Shown here in pieces: positions 52,001 to 61,045 of a DNA stretch of 64,000 bases. Every line of letters begins with the position of its first letter. Position 1 is the stretch's first letter. The DNA is from Dillenia suffruticosa (lineage: Eukaryota; Streptophyta; Magnoliopsida; Dilleniales; Dilleniaceae), in NCBI GenBank assembly GCA_033439265.1, contig JAVTVX010000008.1, positions 3,286,001-3,350,000 on the forward strand, in the 5' to 3' direction. A program made the position numbers and the translations under genes. Under the pieces are notes generated by a model. The model was not told the DNA's origin and searched no databases. It worked only from the letters and a program-made list of their open reading frames with translations.

Positions 52001-52576
52001 CCAAATAAACCCAAACCCCCCCCCCAAAATTCATTCAATTAGGTACCTAATTTTTTTTTTTTTTTTTTAAAACCACTAAACCCATGAAAGCAACAACAAA
52101 CGCCAAATATTCATTCAATTAGGGCACTATAACCGCACAAAGCAGTAATAATGGAAAAACCCTAGATTCAGTCCAACACTAAGAAACCCTAGATTCAACC
52201 AAACAAACATTATACAAGCGAAATTCTCACCATTCAGCACATCAAGATCAAGAGTATCGACATCGAAGCCAGCATCGAAGTAGTGATCGTAAAAATGTCC
52301 GGGAGCGTCGACATGAGTTCCGGTGTGGGTCTGAAGCTTCATAACTGAACCATTGAAAAGCGAGCCGTTCTTCATGCTATCCGTCAGCCAGAGGAACTGG
52401 CCGATTCGGCTTCCGGTGAACCAAGACGGCAAGTCCGGCGAGGTCCGGTGAGTTATGTCGATGATTCGTCCATCTCCGTACACCTCTCTTCTAAGAGGGT
52501 TGAGATCGGCGAAGGTGAGAGTGGTGAGTGTGAGCACACTGGCGCAGAGTAGCTGCAGCGGCGTAGGATTAGGCAT
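40931..52576 (-). CDS. Secreted cyclase-family protein (kynurenine formamidase-like fold)
   Basis: Six exons on the minus strand: 52576-52231, 50424-50380, 49747-49675, 49241-49144, 47206-47136 and 41056-40931. They encode 252 residues with matching phases and GT-AG borders. A hydrophobic N-terminus (about residues 7-23) is a likely signal peptide. The metal-binding signature [11 protein letters not shown] (residues 84-94) is that of the cyclase/KynB superfamily (PF04199). [31 protein letters not shown] and a C-terminal [19 protein letters not shown] are typical of plant cyclase proteins (Arabidopsis At4g34180 group). These are cell-wall or secretory proteins linked to stress and growth responses; the natural substrate is not established. 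The gene is 11.6 kb because of long introns, and the last one (41057-47135) is full of repeats. Confidence 0.93.
42112..44413. repeat. 2.3-kb near-palindrome: two inverted arms of about 1.1 kb with a 110-bp loop
   Basis: The left arm (42112-43207) begins 'tgtaaggccccagtctaaac' and the right arm (43318-44413) ends with its reverse complement. Matching blocks are found along the whole length, for instance 'cattcggatatttgtagaag' (left) against 'cttatacaaatatccgaatg' (right). The inner ends are 'acttgtttgcattggt' and 'accgatgcaaacaagt'. The arms differ by scattered substitutions and small indels. Each arm begins TG and looks like a long terminal repeat, so an inverted pair of LTR-like sequences is one reading; a large foldback transposon is another. 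It lies in the last intron of the cyclase gene and would form a long hairpin in the pre-mRNA. Confidence 0.85.
44414..46500 (+). mobile_element. Degenerate LTR-retrotransposon remnants
   Basis: A decayed frame at about 44990-45200 (plus) reads EDDETF, then [19 protein letters not shown], then an E/K/M-rich helix-like stretch, with stops where Gln, Lys or Trp might be expected. It is followed by LTR-like DNA with a TATA-type 'ggctataaataag' (about 45418) and T-rich downstream sequence. A second 'gagtatataagtgg' lies at about 46190. Two copies of a 50-base unit with 'gttccgttctgctaggggat' lie at 44613-44712. The whole sits in the last cyclase intron. Boundaries are not resolved. Confidence 0.5.
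46364..46473 (+). repeat. Perfect 2 x 55-bp tandem duplication
   Basis: The unit starting 'tttagtttgagagtggtgta' is repeated without a mismatch at 46364-46418 and 46419-46473. Perfect identity implies a recent event, or a copying error in assembly. Inside the last cyclase intron. Confidence 0.9.
47311..48470. mobile_element. Non-autonomous transposon with long terminal inverted repeats
   Basis: The left end 'ttacatagtaagaacataaa' and the reverse complement of the right end 'ttacatagttaggatataaa' align, and the similarity continues for roughly 170 bases ('aaggacatgaa', 'catttttcttcaat', 'caaattgcatt', 'tttttaatccaaaa'). The interior has no coding frame. Long imperfect inverted ends on a 1.2-kb non-coding body suggest a Mutator-like non-autonomous element. 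I could not find a matching target-site duplication. It lies in the intron between cyclase exons 4 and 5. Confidence 0.7.
49401..49566 (+). repeat. 97-bp-period tandem duplication in a cyclase intron
   Basis: The segment 49401-49469 recurs at 49498-49566 with few mismatches (for example 'gagctcatgccacttgtttt' in both). It lies between cyclase exons 3 and 4. Confidence 0.85.
51787..51935 (-). pseudogene. Partial duplicate of cyclase exon 1 and its donor site
   Basis: The minus strand at about 51930-51881 encodes [16 protein letters not shown] followed by a 'ggtgagag' donor, mirroring [16 protein letters not shown] and its donor at 52231. Flanking sequence 'attcaattagggcactataa' also occurs in both copies, about 324 bases apart. 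The duplicate lacks the first part of exon 1 and any obvious acceptor, so it is probably not used. Confidence 0.75.
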
Positions 52577-54697
52577 TTTGGATAGGATTTTCTCGAAGAA
52601 ATTCTGTATTTCTCTTTCTCCATCTGGGTGGGGAGAGAATTTGAGAGAGACGGAGAGAGAGAGGAGTCTATTTCAAATTGAGATAAGGAATTGGAACTTA
52701 CTTTTTGTATGTCTTTTCCGAGCCCAGCTGGGTCCGAGTTTTGACTACAACCTTGTAATGGATTTTCGTCGGTGGTATTTTTATTTTTCTTTTTTTAATA
52801 AAAGAAAAAAAGAAAAAAAGAAAAAAAATCTTTTTTTAATATACTAATCTGTTCGATTCATAGTTTTAAAATTATGATGATTTCTATCTTTTATTTTCTC
52901 TTATTTCAAATCTAGTTTAATCTAAACATTAAAAAATCACATTAATATTTGGCAAGCTGAGTTTTTCTTTTATTAGTAATAAATTTAGAGATAGAGATAG
53001 AAAGAGAAACTTTTTATCTTAGTTTTGCTATTTTTTGGAATGTTATTATCATAAAATAAATATCGATGCTCAAATGATTAAATAATTTGATATTAATATT
53101 TTTTAAATAAAATTTTTAATTTCGAATTTTATGTATAAAAAAATAAGCATCGATAAAATTTTATTTTTTAAAAACCTAACCGACTCAAATTAATATCTTT
53201 AGTGTTTCAATCAGCTATATATATATATATACTTTTATAATTGTAAAGGAAAAATATAATTCAAAATATGTTATGAAACATTTGATCATATACTATATTA
53301 TTATAAGAATTTGATTATAACAAGATCTGAATCAAATTAGATTAAAAAAAAAATTATGATAATCGATGTGTATCTTTCGGATCATTCTGGTTCTTTTGTG
53401 ATAATTGTTTGGTTGAATAGTTAAACATTTGACTCGCTTAATCATAATCTTCAAATTTTAATTCTGAAAATAATAAAATAAAAAATTAAAAAAAAATCAA
53501 CCCTTACCTTAAATTAGATTCAAGTTTGAACCGATCAATGAGATAAGGTTTCGGTTTTCACGACAGTATTGCGTTGGACCGACCATGTTATCGAGAAGTC
53601 AAATCATGTAACGTGCAAAATGTGACTCACCAACAAGTTTCATCATAGTATGTTCTCTACCCACGCAAACACAGGTAGGTTGCAGGTGACAACGACTTTT
53701 CTTCTCTCTCTCTCTCTCTCTTTGTAAACAGATATAAACTATTTCTTAATAAATTCTGCGTTAATGATGAATATTATCTTTCCTAAGTACATGAAATTTG
53801 AACATCACTTCTCTACTTCTGTACAACAAATAAAATATTTTATTTTAAAAAAATTTCAAACTTAAGATCTTTAAAAAAATATTATATTAATTAAATTATA
53901 ATTTATTAACTCAATAAATAAAACTTAAAAAAATAATTAATATATAGATATCGGTATTTAAAAAAAAAAAGAAAAAAATCCTCAACTCTTCTGTATAGAT
54001 CCTAAAACTAATCAATAATATTAGAGTTTAATAAATCAATCATACCCATTGATTAATATAATAACATAATTCATTAAAAAACGTCATATTTAATTTTATA
54101 TTATAAATATTTATTTTTATTAACACCATGAAGAATTTTATGAACCATAAATAATTTATATTAATTTTTTTATGTTAATATAATGATTTATTTAATAAGA
54201 TAAAAATTCAATCGTCCTTTTTGTGTTAATATAATATGATTTTATTAGTTACTTTAAATAATTATTTTTATATTATGTTAACGTCATATTACTATTAAAA
54301 ATGTTTTATATAAGCAATATATTTACTCTCTTGTTGATTTTATTGGACAAAAAAGGTATTACATTTTTTAACAACTATTAAGGTTGTGTTAGATTTAAAA
54401 TTTATCATTAATTTAATTTTCCTCAACGGTAATATTAACTCAGTTTCCTTTATTCTTTTTTGTTTTATTTATTTAGGCAAATGCTTCCGGTGAGAGATTC
54501 ATGAACCGTCCAAAATCCCTGGCAAATACAGAGAAATGGCAAGAGCGTAATAACGTTCTAATTTTGAGGCTAGTCTAGTCATTGTAAAGACCTACACCTC
54601 TACAAAAGGTGGTCCCCCACCCCGGTCTAGGAATCGACTGACAAGTGGAAAAATTTCCCGCTTTTCACTCACTCGCTCTCACTCTAAAACCCTAAAA
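52577..54697. other. Divergent promoter interval between cyclase and PCBER-like genes
   Basis: The cyclase leader occupies about the first 100 bases (GA/CT-rich on the gene strand). The middle is very AT-rich with an A/G-run (52795-52830), a (TA)n tract (53216-53231), a SINE-like head fragment (about 53395-53530) and a CT run (53704-53721). The last 200 bases, GC-richer, are the likely promoter of the gene starting at 54698. No coding region seen. Confidence 0.6.
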
Positions 54698-57600
54698 ATG
54701 GCGGAGAAGAGCAAGATTCTGTTCATCGGAGGCACGGGGTACATCGGAAAGTTCATCGTCGAAGCCAGCATCAAGGCGGGGCATCCAACATTCCTCCTTG
54801 TGAGAGAGTCGACGCTTGCGAATCCGGAGAAATCGAAACGGATCGAGGGTTTCAAGAACTCCGGCGCTATAATCATCTTTGTAAGCAAAAGAAATCGTTC
54901 TGATCTCTATGTTTCTGGTTGGATTCTGATGATTCTATGATTGAATTATTCGGAAACTTGCATCTTTTCTTTTGTGAGCAGGGAGATGTGTATGATCATG
55001 TGAGTTTGGTGGCTGCAATTAAGAAGGTGGATGTTGTGATTTCGACTGTTGGGCATACTGTGATAGCTGATCAAGTGAAGATCATTGATGCTATTAAAGA
55101 AGCTGGTAATGTCAAGGTAATACAACTCTCTCTGTCTCTAATAAGAGTAGATCTGGAAAAGAGTAGATGTGTTCGAGCTCGATTTGGAGAAAACTCGTTC
55201 GAGCTGGATTTATATTGCTAAATGTGCCAAAGGCTAAGCTTGCGCTCAATCCTTGTTTATTAAATGAGTGGAGCATGAGTGTAGAGTTACTAGACTCGTA
55301 CCTTGATTTTATAAATTAAAATACTTGACCTCAGCTTATGCTCAACTTGAGAAAATGCTTCGTTGAGCCTGACTCATTAATGCTTAAAGCTAAGTTGAAC
55401 GATCTAAGTTTTACTAGTCGGGTGAGCATTTTACTCGTACCTTGATTAGACTCGATTTCTATTCACCCTAGTGTTTATGTCGGGGTAATGTTATATAGCA
55501 TTTTATCTCTTTATGTTTGTATGTGATTTGGGGATTTTTTTGGGCCACTAAAATTTATTGATAGGATATTATTGCATAATTGATGTGCACGCGATTAGGC
55601 AGATTTTTTCCTTTTATTCTTTTTTGTTTTTCTGTGAAAGGTAAAGGGATTTCTTGAGCCTTTTTTGTTGGGTTGGAGGAAAATTAAAGGCAGTATTTGT
55701 AATTCTTTCTCTGGATCACATCACTATTGGTATTATGGAACCCCCTTTAGGAGCCAATCGAACTCTTACCAGATGCTTATTTCAGATTTTAGGAACAAGG
55801 CGCAGACATGCCACATTTAAGGTTATAGGTATTGAGGGGTGTGCCCTGTGTGGTGCAGGAATCAAAAAGCATCTCATACTTGCATATTGGGAACTTCAAT
55901 AAAACGAACCTGCCTTATCGTTTAATGGGCCAAAAGCATCTCATACTGCATATCAAACTTCAATAGAACAAGCCTTGGGAACTTCAATAAAACGAGCCTG
56001 CCTTGTCGTTTACTGGGCCAAAAGCATCTCATACTGCATGTCAAACTTCAATAAAACAAGCCTGCCTTTTTTTTTTTTTGGAGGGGGGTGCAACTTAGGT
56101 CAAACCCAGCCAATATAAATTGCCCCCATTGTTGATATTATTGTGATTATCTTATCTGGCTATTGAAAGAATGCCGCATTTAAGGTTACAGGTATTGAAG
56201 GGTGTGTCCTGTGTGGTGCAGGAATCAAAAAGCATCTCATCCTTGCATATTGTGAACTTAAATAAAACAAAACCTGCCTTATCTTTTACTGGGCCAAAGT
56301 TCTGGCTTAGCACAGTGGATCAGGTCTTCTGATTTGGTCAACCCTTAATTTTTCAGGCTGGGATGACCTATCTTGGAAGGTCGCCTGCATTATCGATTGT
56401 CCATCTTCACCCTACTAAATGACCAAATTTTTGTTGAGGAGTCCTTGATAAATTTCGTTGTTGTGATAAACATAAACAGAATCCAAACCATTTTCAGCAT
56501 GCTAACATAGACTGTGAATCCAAACCATTTTAAACATGTTTTGTTGGACAAATTCCAAAGGTTTAGCGGTATGACTCACACCTTGGCTTGTTTTATTTTT
56601 GGACAAAATCAGTAAAAATAAGGTTAGATTGACCAGTTTCCAAGCCATTTTTGCAGAACTTCCTTTTCTTTTTACCTTGTCTTTGGGTAACAGCTTCACT
56701 GTGGAGATTTTGATAAGCGCCATTGTTGTGATAAACATGTGTAAGCCATTTTGTACGTTATTTTCTAGAGTATGTTCAATCATTGATGATGTGGCTGATA
56801 CTTTTGTCTTCTTCTCTTAAAATTCAGAGATTCTTCCCCTCAGAGTTTGGGAATGATGTAGATCGTGTGCACGCTGTTGAGCCAGCCAAAACAGCATTTG
56901 CAACCAAGGCTCAAATTCGCAGAAAAATTGAAGCTGAAGGCATTCCATACACTTATGTGTCATCCAACTTTTTTGCTGGCTATTTCCTTCCCACTTTGTC
57001 TCAACCTGGAGCCACAGCCCCACCAAGGGATAAAGTTGTCATACTTGGGGACGGAAATCCAAAAGGTGAAGCAAAGTTACATCAAATATTTTTCTTCTTC
57101 GACTCTAGGATTTGCTTTGAAATGAATTCGAAAATCACTTAAAAGCAGTAGTGCTACTAATGAAGCCTGCCTTTTCAATTTATTCAAAAATTTCTTTGTG
57201 AGCACTGTCCTTATAAACATTACATTTGTAGTAACCAGTAGAGGGGGAAATTTTAGAAAACTAGAACCTTGCATGTGGAATCTTAAGTTTAGCATGCTTT
57301 ATGTCTTTGTACTCATGGTAGGATGACTGAAGTCAGTTTAACTAAAACTTAATGCTGAATTAGTTGAGTTTAGCTAGCTGAATTTGCTTTTTCCATACTG
57401 CTCGAATGAAAATTATGTTAGAGATTAAGTCTAAATCATGTTTTGCCACCTCTATTGGAGCTTCCTTGTGTCCTCTTTTTCTTGGACCATTTCTTCCAAT
57501 GGGAGCTTGGTCTTCTTTGAACATGCCCAAACCATCACATCCTATTTTATCTTATCTTATCTTATATACGATTGGAGCTACTCCTAAACTTAATACAGCA

Positions 57601-58580
57601 TATTCATTTTTAATTGTACTTTTTTAATTTATACTGCACCCATCTGCATTAACATTCTCAATTCTGCCACACTTATTTTGTGAATGTTCATTTTACAACC
57701 CCAACATTTCATATCATGAAGCAATGTTGGTCTTGTTATGGTCTTATAAAATTTAGTGTCACATTAGACTTTTGAAGCACTTTTTGATTTCATGCACCTT
57801 ACAAGATCTTCATCAGATTCTTGGGTAGGGTGACACGTTACCCAATTCCTTACTCTTTTCTTCTACAACCATTCATTTGCCACATAAACATGTCTTCTGT
57901 GGTAGATTTTACATCTATTCCTATATTATTTCTCCCTTCCCTTCATATCAAACACGAAGTTAATGTTATTCATCTTCCACTAATTAAAACTATGCTTGAC
58001 CAAAGAGATCCTCAAATGATGTTAAAATGTCACTTTCTCATTGACTTACCTACAGCTGTTTTCAACAAGGAGGATGATATTGGCACCCACACCATCAGAG
58101 CTGCTGACGATCCAAGAACTCTGAACAAGATCCTCTACATCAGGCCACCTGCCAATACATACTCATTTAATGAACTTGTCTCCTTGTGGGAGAAGAAGAT
58201 TGGTAAGACCCTTGAGAGGGTCTATGTTACCGAAGAGCAACTTCTCAAAAATATTCGAGGTAAGTGAATTAATTTGAAGTTAATAAAAGTTATAGAATTC
58301 ATATCTGCTTCTCTTGAACTTAGGAAGGATCTTGAGAAAAAGGTCATCTTCATCTTTGTGGCGAAAAATAACCAATTTGGGGTCTGATTTCAATTATTCC
58401 ATGATCTTTGCAGAGGCCAGTATTCCACTGAATGTGATATTGTCAATTGGACACTCGGTTTTTGTGAAAGGAGATCATACCAACTTCGAAATTGAACCAT
58501 CATTTGGTGTGGAAGCTTCGGCACTTTACCCTGATGTCAAATATACCACGGTTGATGAGTACCTCGATCAGTTTGTTTGA
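54698..58580 (+). CDS. Isoflavone reductase-like protein (PCBER-type NAD(P)H reductase)
   Basis: Five exons: 54698-54880, 54982-55116, 56828-57065, 58056-58259 and 58414-58580. They encode 308 residues, the usual length of the family, all phases joining. The NADPH-binding GGTGYIG lies at residues 11-17, VDVVISTVGH in exon 2, and RFFPSEFGND opens exon 3. K133, in the AFATKAQIRRKIE stretch, aligns with the catalytic lysine of phenylcoumaran benzylic ether reductases. The C-terminus SHS-type segment (here SIGHSVFVKGDHTNFEIEP) and VEASALYPDVKYTTVDEYL are typical. The family reduces lignan or phenylcoumaran-type phenylpropanoids in the cytosol; PCBER is the likeliest assignment, but eugenol-synthase or isoflavone-reductase activity cannot be excluded from sequence alone. 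Confidence 0.93.
55815..56295 (+). repeat. Cluster of short direct repeats in PCBER-like intron 2
   Basis: 'aaaagcatctcatactgcat' and 'cttcaataaaacgagcctgc'-type blocks recur at about 55860-56060. The longer block 'ggtattgaggggtgtgccct' through 'gcaggaatcaaaaagcatct' (about 55828-55874) recurs at about 56190-56240. Several rounds of local duplication are implied. No coding frame. Confidence 0.75.
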
Positions 58581-59331
58581 GGTTGTAAGCCATAATGTTG
58601 TGCGACGTTCACTATTTCTCTAGGATTCCAAGTTGAAACCTTGTATGCGTGTGTGATTTAGGAAGATATTTCCATGAATAAGAATGTGTTCTAATCTTCA
58701 TTTCAACATAATATTGTATCGAGTGGATTAGGAAATGCAGGTTTGTTCGCATGCTGAGAATCATTTCGTAAAAATCTCAAATACCCAGTATTGTTTTGCT
58801 TGAGAGAGACAGGATTTTCGAAACCATGGTTTTCAAGTTTAATGATTTTAAGATTTAATACCAGGGTAGGCTTTGCAGATTGTTGGCAAACCAAAGGATT
58901 TCTGGCTTAGAATTTCAATACAAAAGTTCTGAGATTTGATTTAACTAATATATATACATATATTTCATATATCTGGTTTTCTTGAAAGTTTAGTATGGCT
59001 GATTTGGATTATCGTATTATAATTTGATAATTGTAGTAGCAAGGTTTTGGATTTCTTTTCGAGCGGCAACCAAGTCCAAACAAGATTCACTGGGATTTCT
59101 TTTCAAAACGAATCCCAAACTTTAAAATCACGGATTTGAGTTCCAAACCAAAACACAACTTGACTCATGCATGTACATTTGGATCTAATAATAAAAAGCA
59201 AGGGCTCCACTTTTGACAGGTCGGACACTCAACTCATATCCCTTCTCTCCTGAAGCTATACCCTCTTTCATAATAATAAAAAGCAAAGCATGTCAGTTCA
59301 CATGTCGTGAATTTCAAGTTAAAATCAAACC
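58581..59331. other. 3' flank of the PCBER-like gene
   Basis: The first 100-150 bases are the likely 3' UTR. Beyond it is non-coding DNA with no recognised repeat. Confidence 0.6.
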
Positions 59332-59993
59332 AGAGTTACATTTGGACCTTTTTATTTTTTTGTGAATAGAGATGAAAGAAACAGGAAACACGATAAGAGA
59401 CCACTAATTGACACCAGACTGGGGAGGTTTACATTCCCTCCTGACCCGCGAAACTCCAGCCACATCCTGCTTCAACCACTTAGCAACTTCACCTGGGGGA
59501 GTGACACTAATATGAACTCCTGGATCTGCACCTTGACCCAACTTAGCAAGTGGATCGGCACATTGGTTGGCTTCTCTCAAGATGTGGTTTATCTTCACAA
59601 TTCCCAACACTTTCATAAAGGCCTTGCACTCCATAACCATGTTCTTCCACGGATGATTCTCCCCAACACCCCTGTTTATGGCATTGACAATTGTCATAGT
59701 CACTTTCCGCCAACAAATGACTCATCCCCCTCCTTACGGCAATCTTCAAGCCCTCACACACAGCCCATTGCCAAGTCCCCCTGAGCTATTCCAACATTGC
59801 ACCAGAAACCCAGAAGCCGTCCTCCCCTATTTTTGTTGAAGACTCCACCTGCACTTGCCTTCCCATTGCTCAAAAGGGCAGCCCCATCAACGTTCAGCTT
59901 GATAAACCGTTCAGGAGGCTTCATCCAGCTGGCAAGCAACACTTCTTTCCTGCTACTGACCTCCCTAGCGGGTCTAGAGTTACATTTGGACCT
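59332..59993 (-). mobile_element. 5'-truncated LINE copy with 18-bp target-site duplication
   Basis: The 18-base sequence 'agagttacatttggacct' occurs at 59332-59349 and 59976-59993. Between them lies a 626-bp insert on the minus strand whose 3' end is a poly-A-like run (T-rich on the plus strand, 59350-59362). Structure is that of target-primed reverse transcription with 5' truncation. The insert encodes the RNase H relic listed next. Confidence 0.9.
59404..59970 (-). pseudogene. Frameshifted LINE RNase H-like domain
   Basis: The minus strand opens WMKPPERFIKLNVDGAALLS and continues through GGVFNKNRGGRLLGFWC, the usual first strands of the plant LINE RNase H-like domain (W-PP-x2-x-x-KLNVDGA). 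A frameshift near 59765-59790 moves the frame to VCEGLKIAVRRGMSHLLAES. A second near 59690-59710 leads to TIVNAINRGVGENHPW and HILREANQCADPLAKLG. Two frameshifts make it non-functional. The rest of the reverse transcriptase is missing. Confidence 0.85.
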
Positions 59994-61045
59994 ATAAACC
60001 TTAGAGGCGACTGGGGATGCTTAGGATGGGTAGGGCTGGGTCGGGCCCATGCAGGGGCAAGCATAACAATGGGCCTAACCTCGTGTCACCACTGACAATT
60101 TGTGGACGCTTTTAGCCCACTATCAGCAAAATTTCCAAACCGGGCTGCCAAAAATTTTGGGCCACTTCAAGCAGATGGGCCTTCGGTCCTCAAAATCTTA
60201 AAATACAAATTAAATTAAGAATTTTAATATAATATGAATCAAAAGATTGATTCTAACAATGAATTTCACAAAGATTATTAAATTCAGAAATCCTTCATCT
60301 GTTGAACCCACAACCAAATTCTCCAAATCATATTCTCAAATTAATTAATGAACTCATAGGCACCAAAAACTTAAAATGATATAAGGAATTAGAGAAAAGA
60401 AGCAAGCAGAACAAGTCCCAACAACCTAGTGGTCACAATCTCTTTCTCTAAACCCCTGATCCAGGTTCAAATCTCATATAACAAAAAAAATTAAATAAGT
60501 AGAGCAAGAGTTTACATATTACAGGCAAGTGAAGCCTTTTCTCTCTCCATTTTCTTCGTCTGACTTACAAAGCACAATCATCACTCAGATCAGCAGCTAG
60601 AGAAGGCCGTCCTCTGCCTTCGAGGCAAGTTCACTATGCCTGGAATGATACCATGAACAAATTCAAATAATGTTAAAATTGAACGATTTCCAGATTAAAA
60701 TATTACGTGACATGTGAAAGCAAACTAAACATTCAGATTGACCTTCGTACCGAATGATACTTTCACCCTACATTGTCATGACCACAGCCAACTAGCAGAG
60801 TAAGAAGGGAACAAATCTGAACATGCAACAAGTGGAGTGAAGGAAGTATAATACCATTCAATACCCATTTCGCAATTTATTCCAAACAAAATTTGCATCC
60901 AAATGGTAGCTTCAGCTTCTAGAAATATGTAATTCAATATATAAATACAAGTATTTAATTATTACAAGGAAAAAGCTCACAGTTTAACCACGTATTTGTG
61001 CTTGCCACAGATCAAAACTAAAGTTCCAAATAGCCCTTTGTAGAC
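59994..61045. other. Non-coding region beyond the receptor kinase 3' end
   Basis: It contains 'gggctgggtcgggcccatg' (about 60033-60051), a kind of G/C-rich block common in plant dispersed repeats, and a possible SINE head with B-box-like 'ggttcaaatctc' (about 60463-60474) before an A-run. The 3' UTR of the receptor kinase lies at the right side. No gene recognised. Confidence 0.5.

Noticed and set aside
52020-52070. C-run followed by T-run in cyclase intron 1
   Set aside because: Simple homopolymers; no evidence for function, and prone to sequencing error.
60420-60490. tRNA-like stretch with a B-box-like 'ggttcaaatctc'
   Set aside because: As a tRNA gene it fails: no acceptor stem and no anticodon arm. 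At most it is a SINE head.
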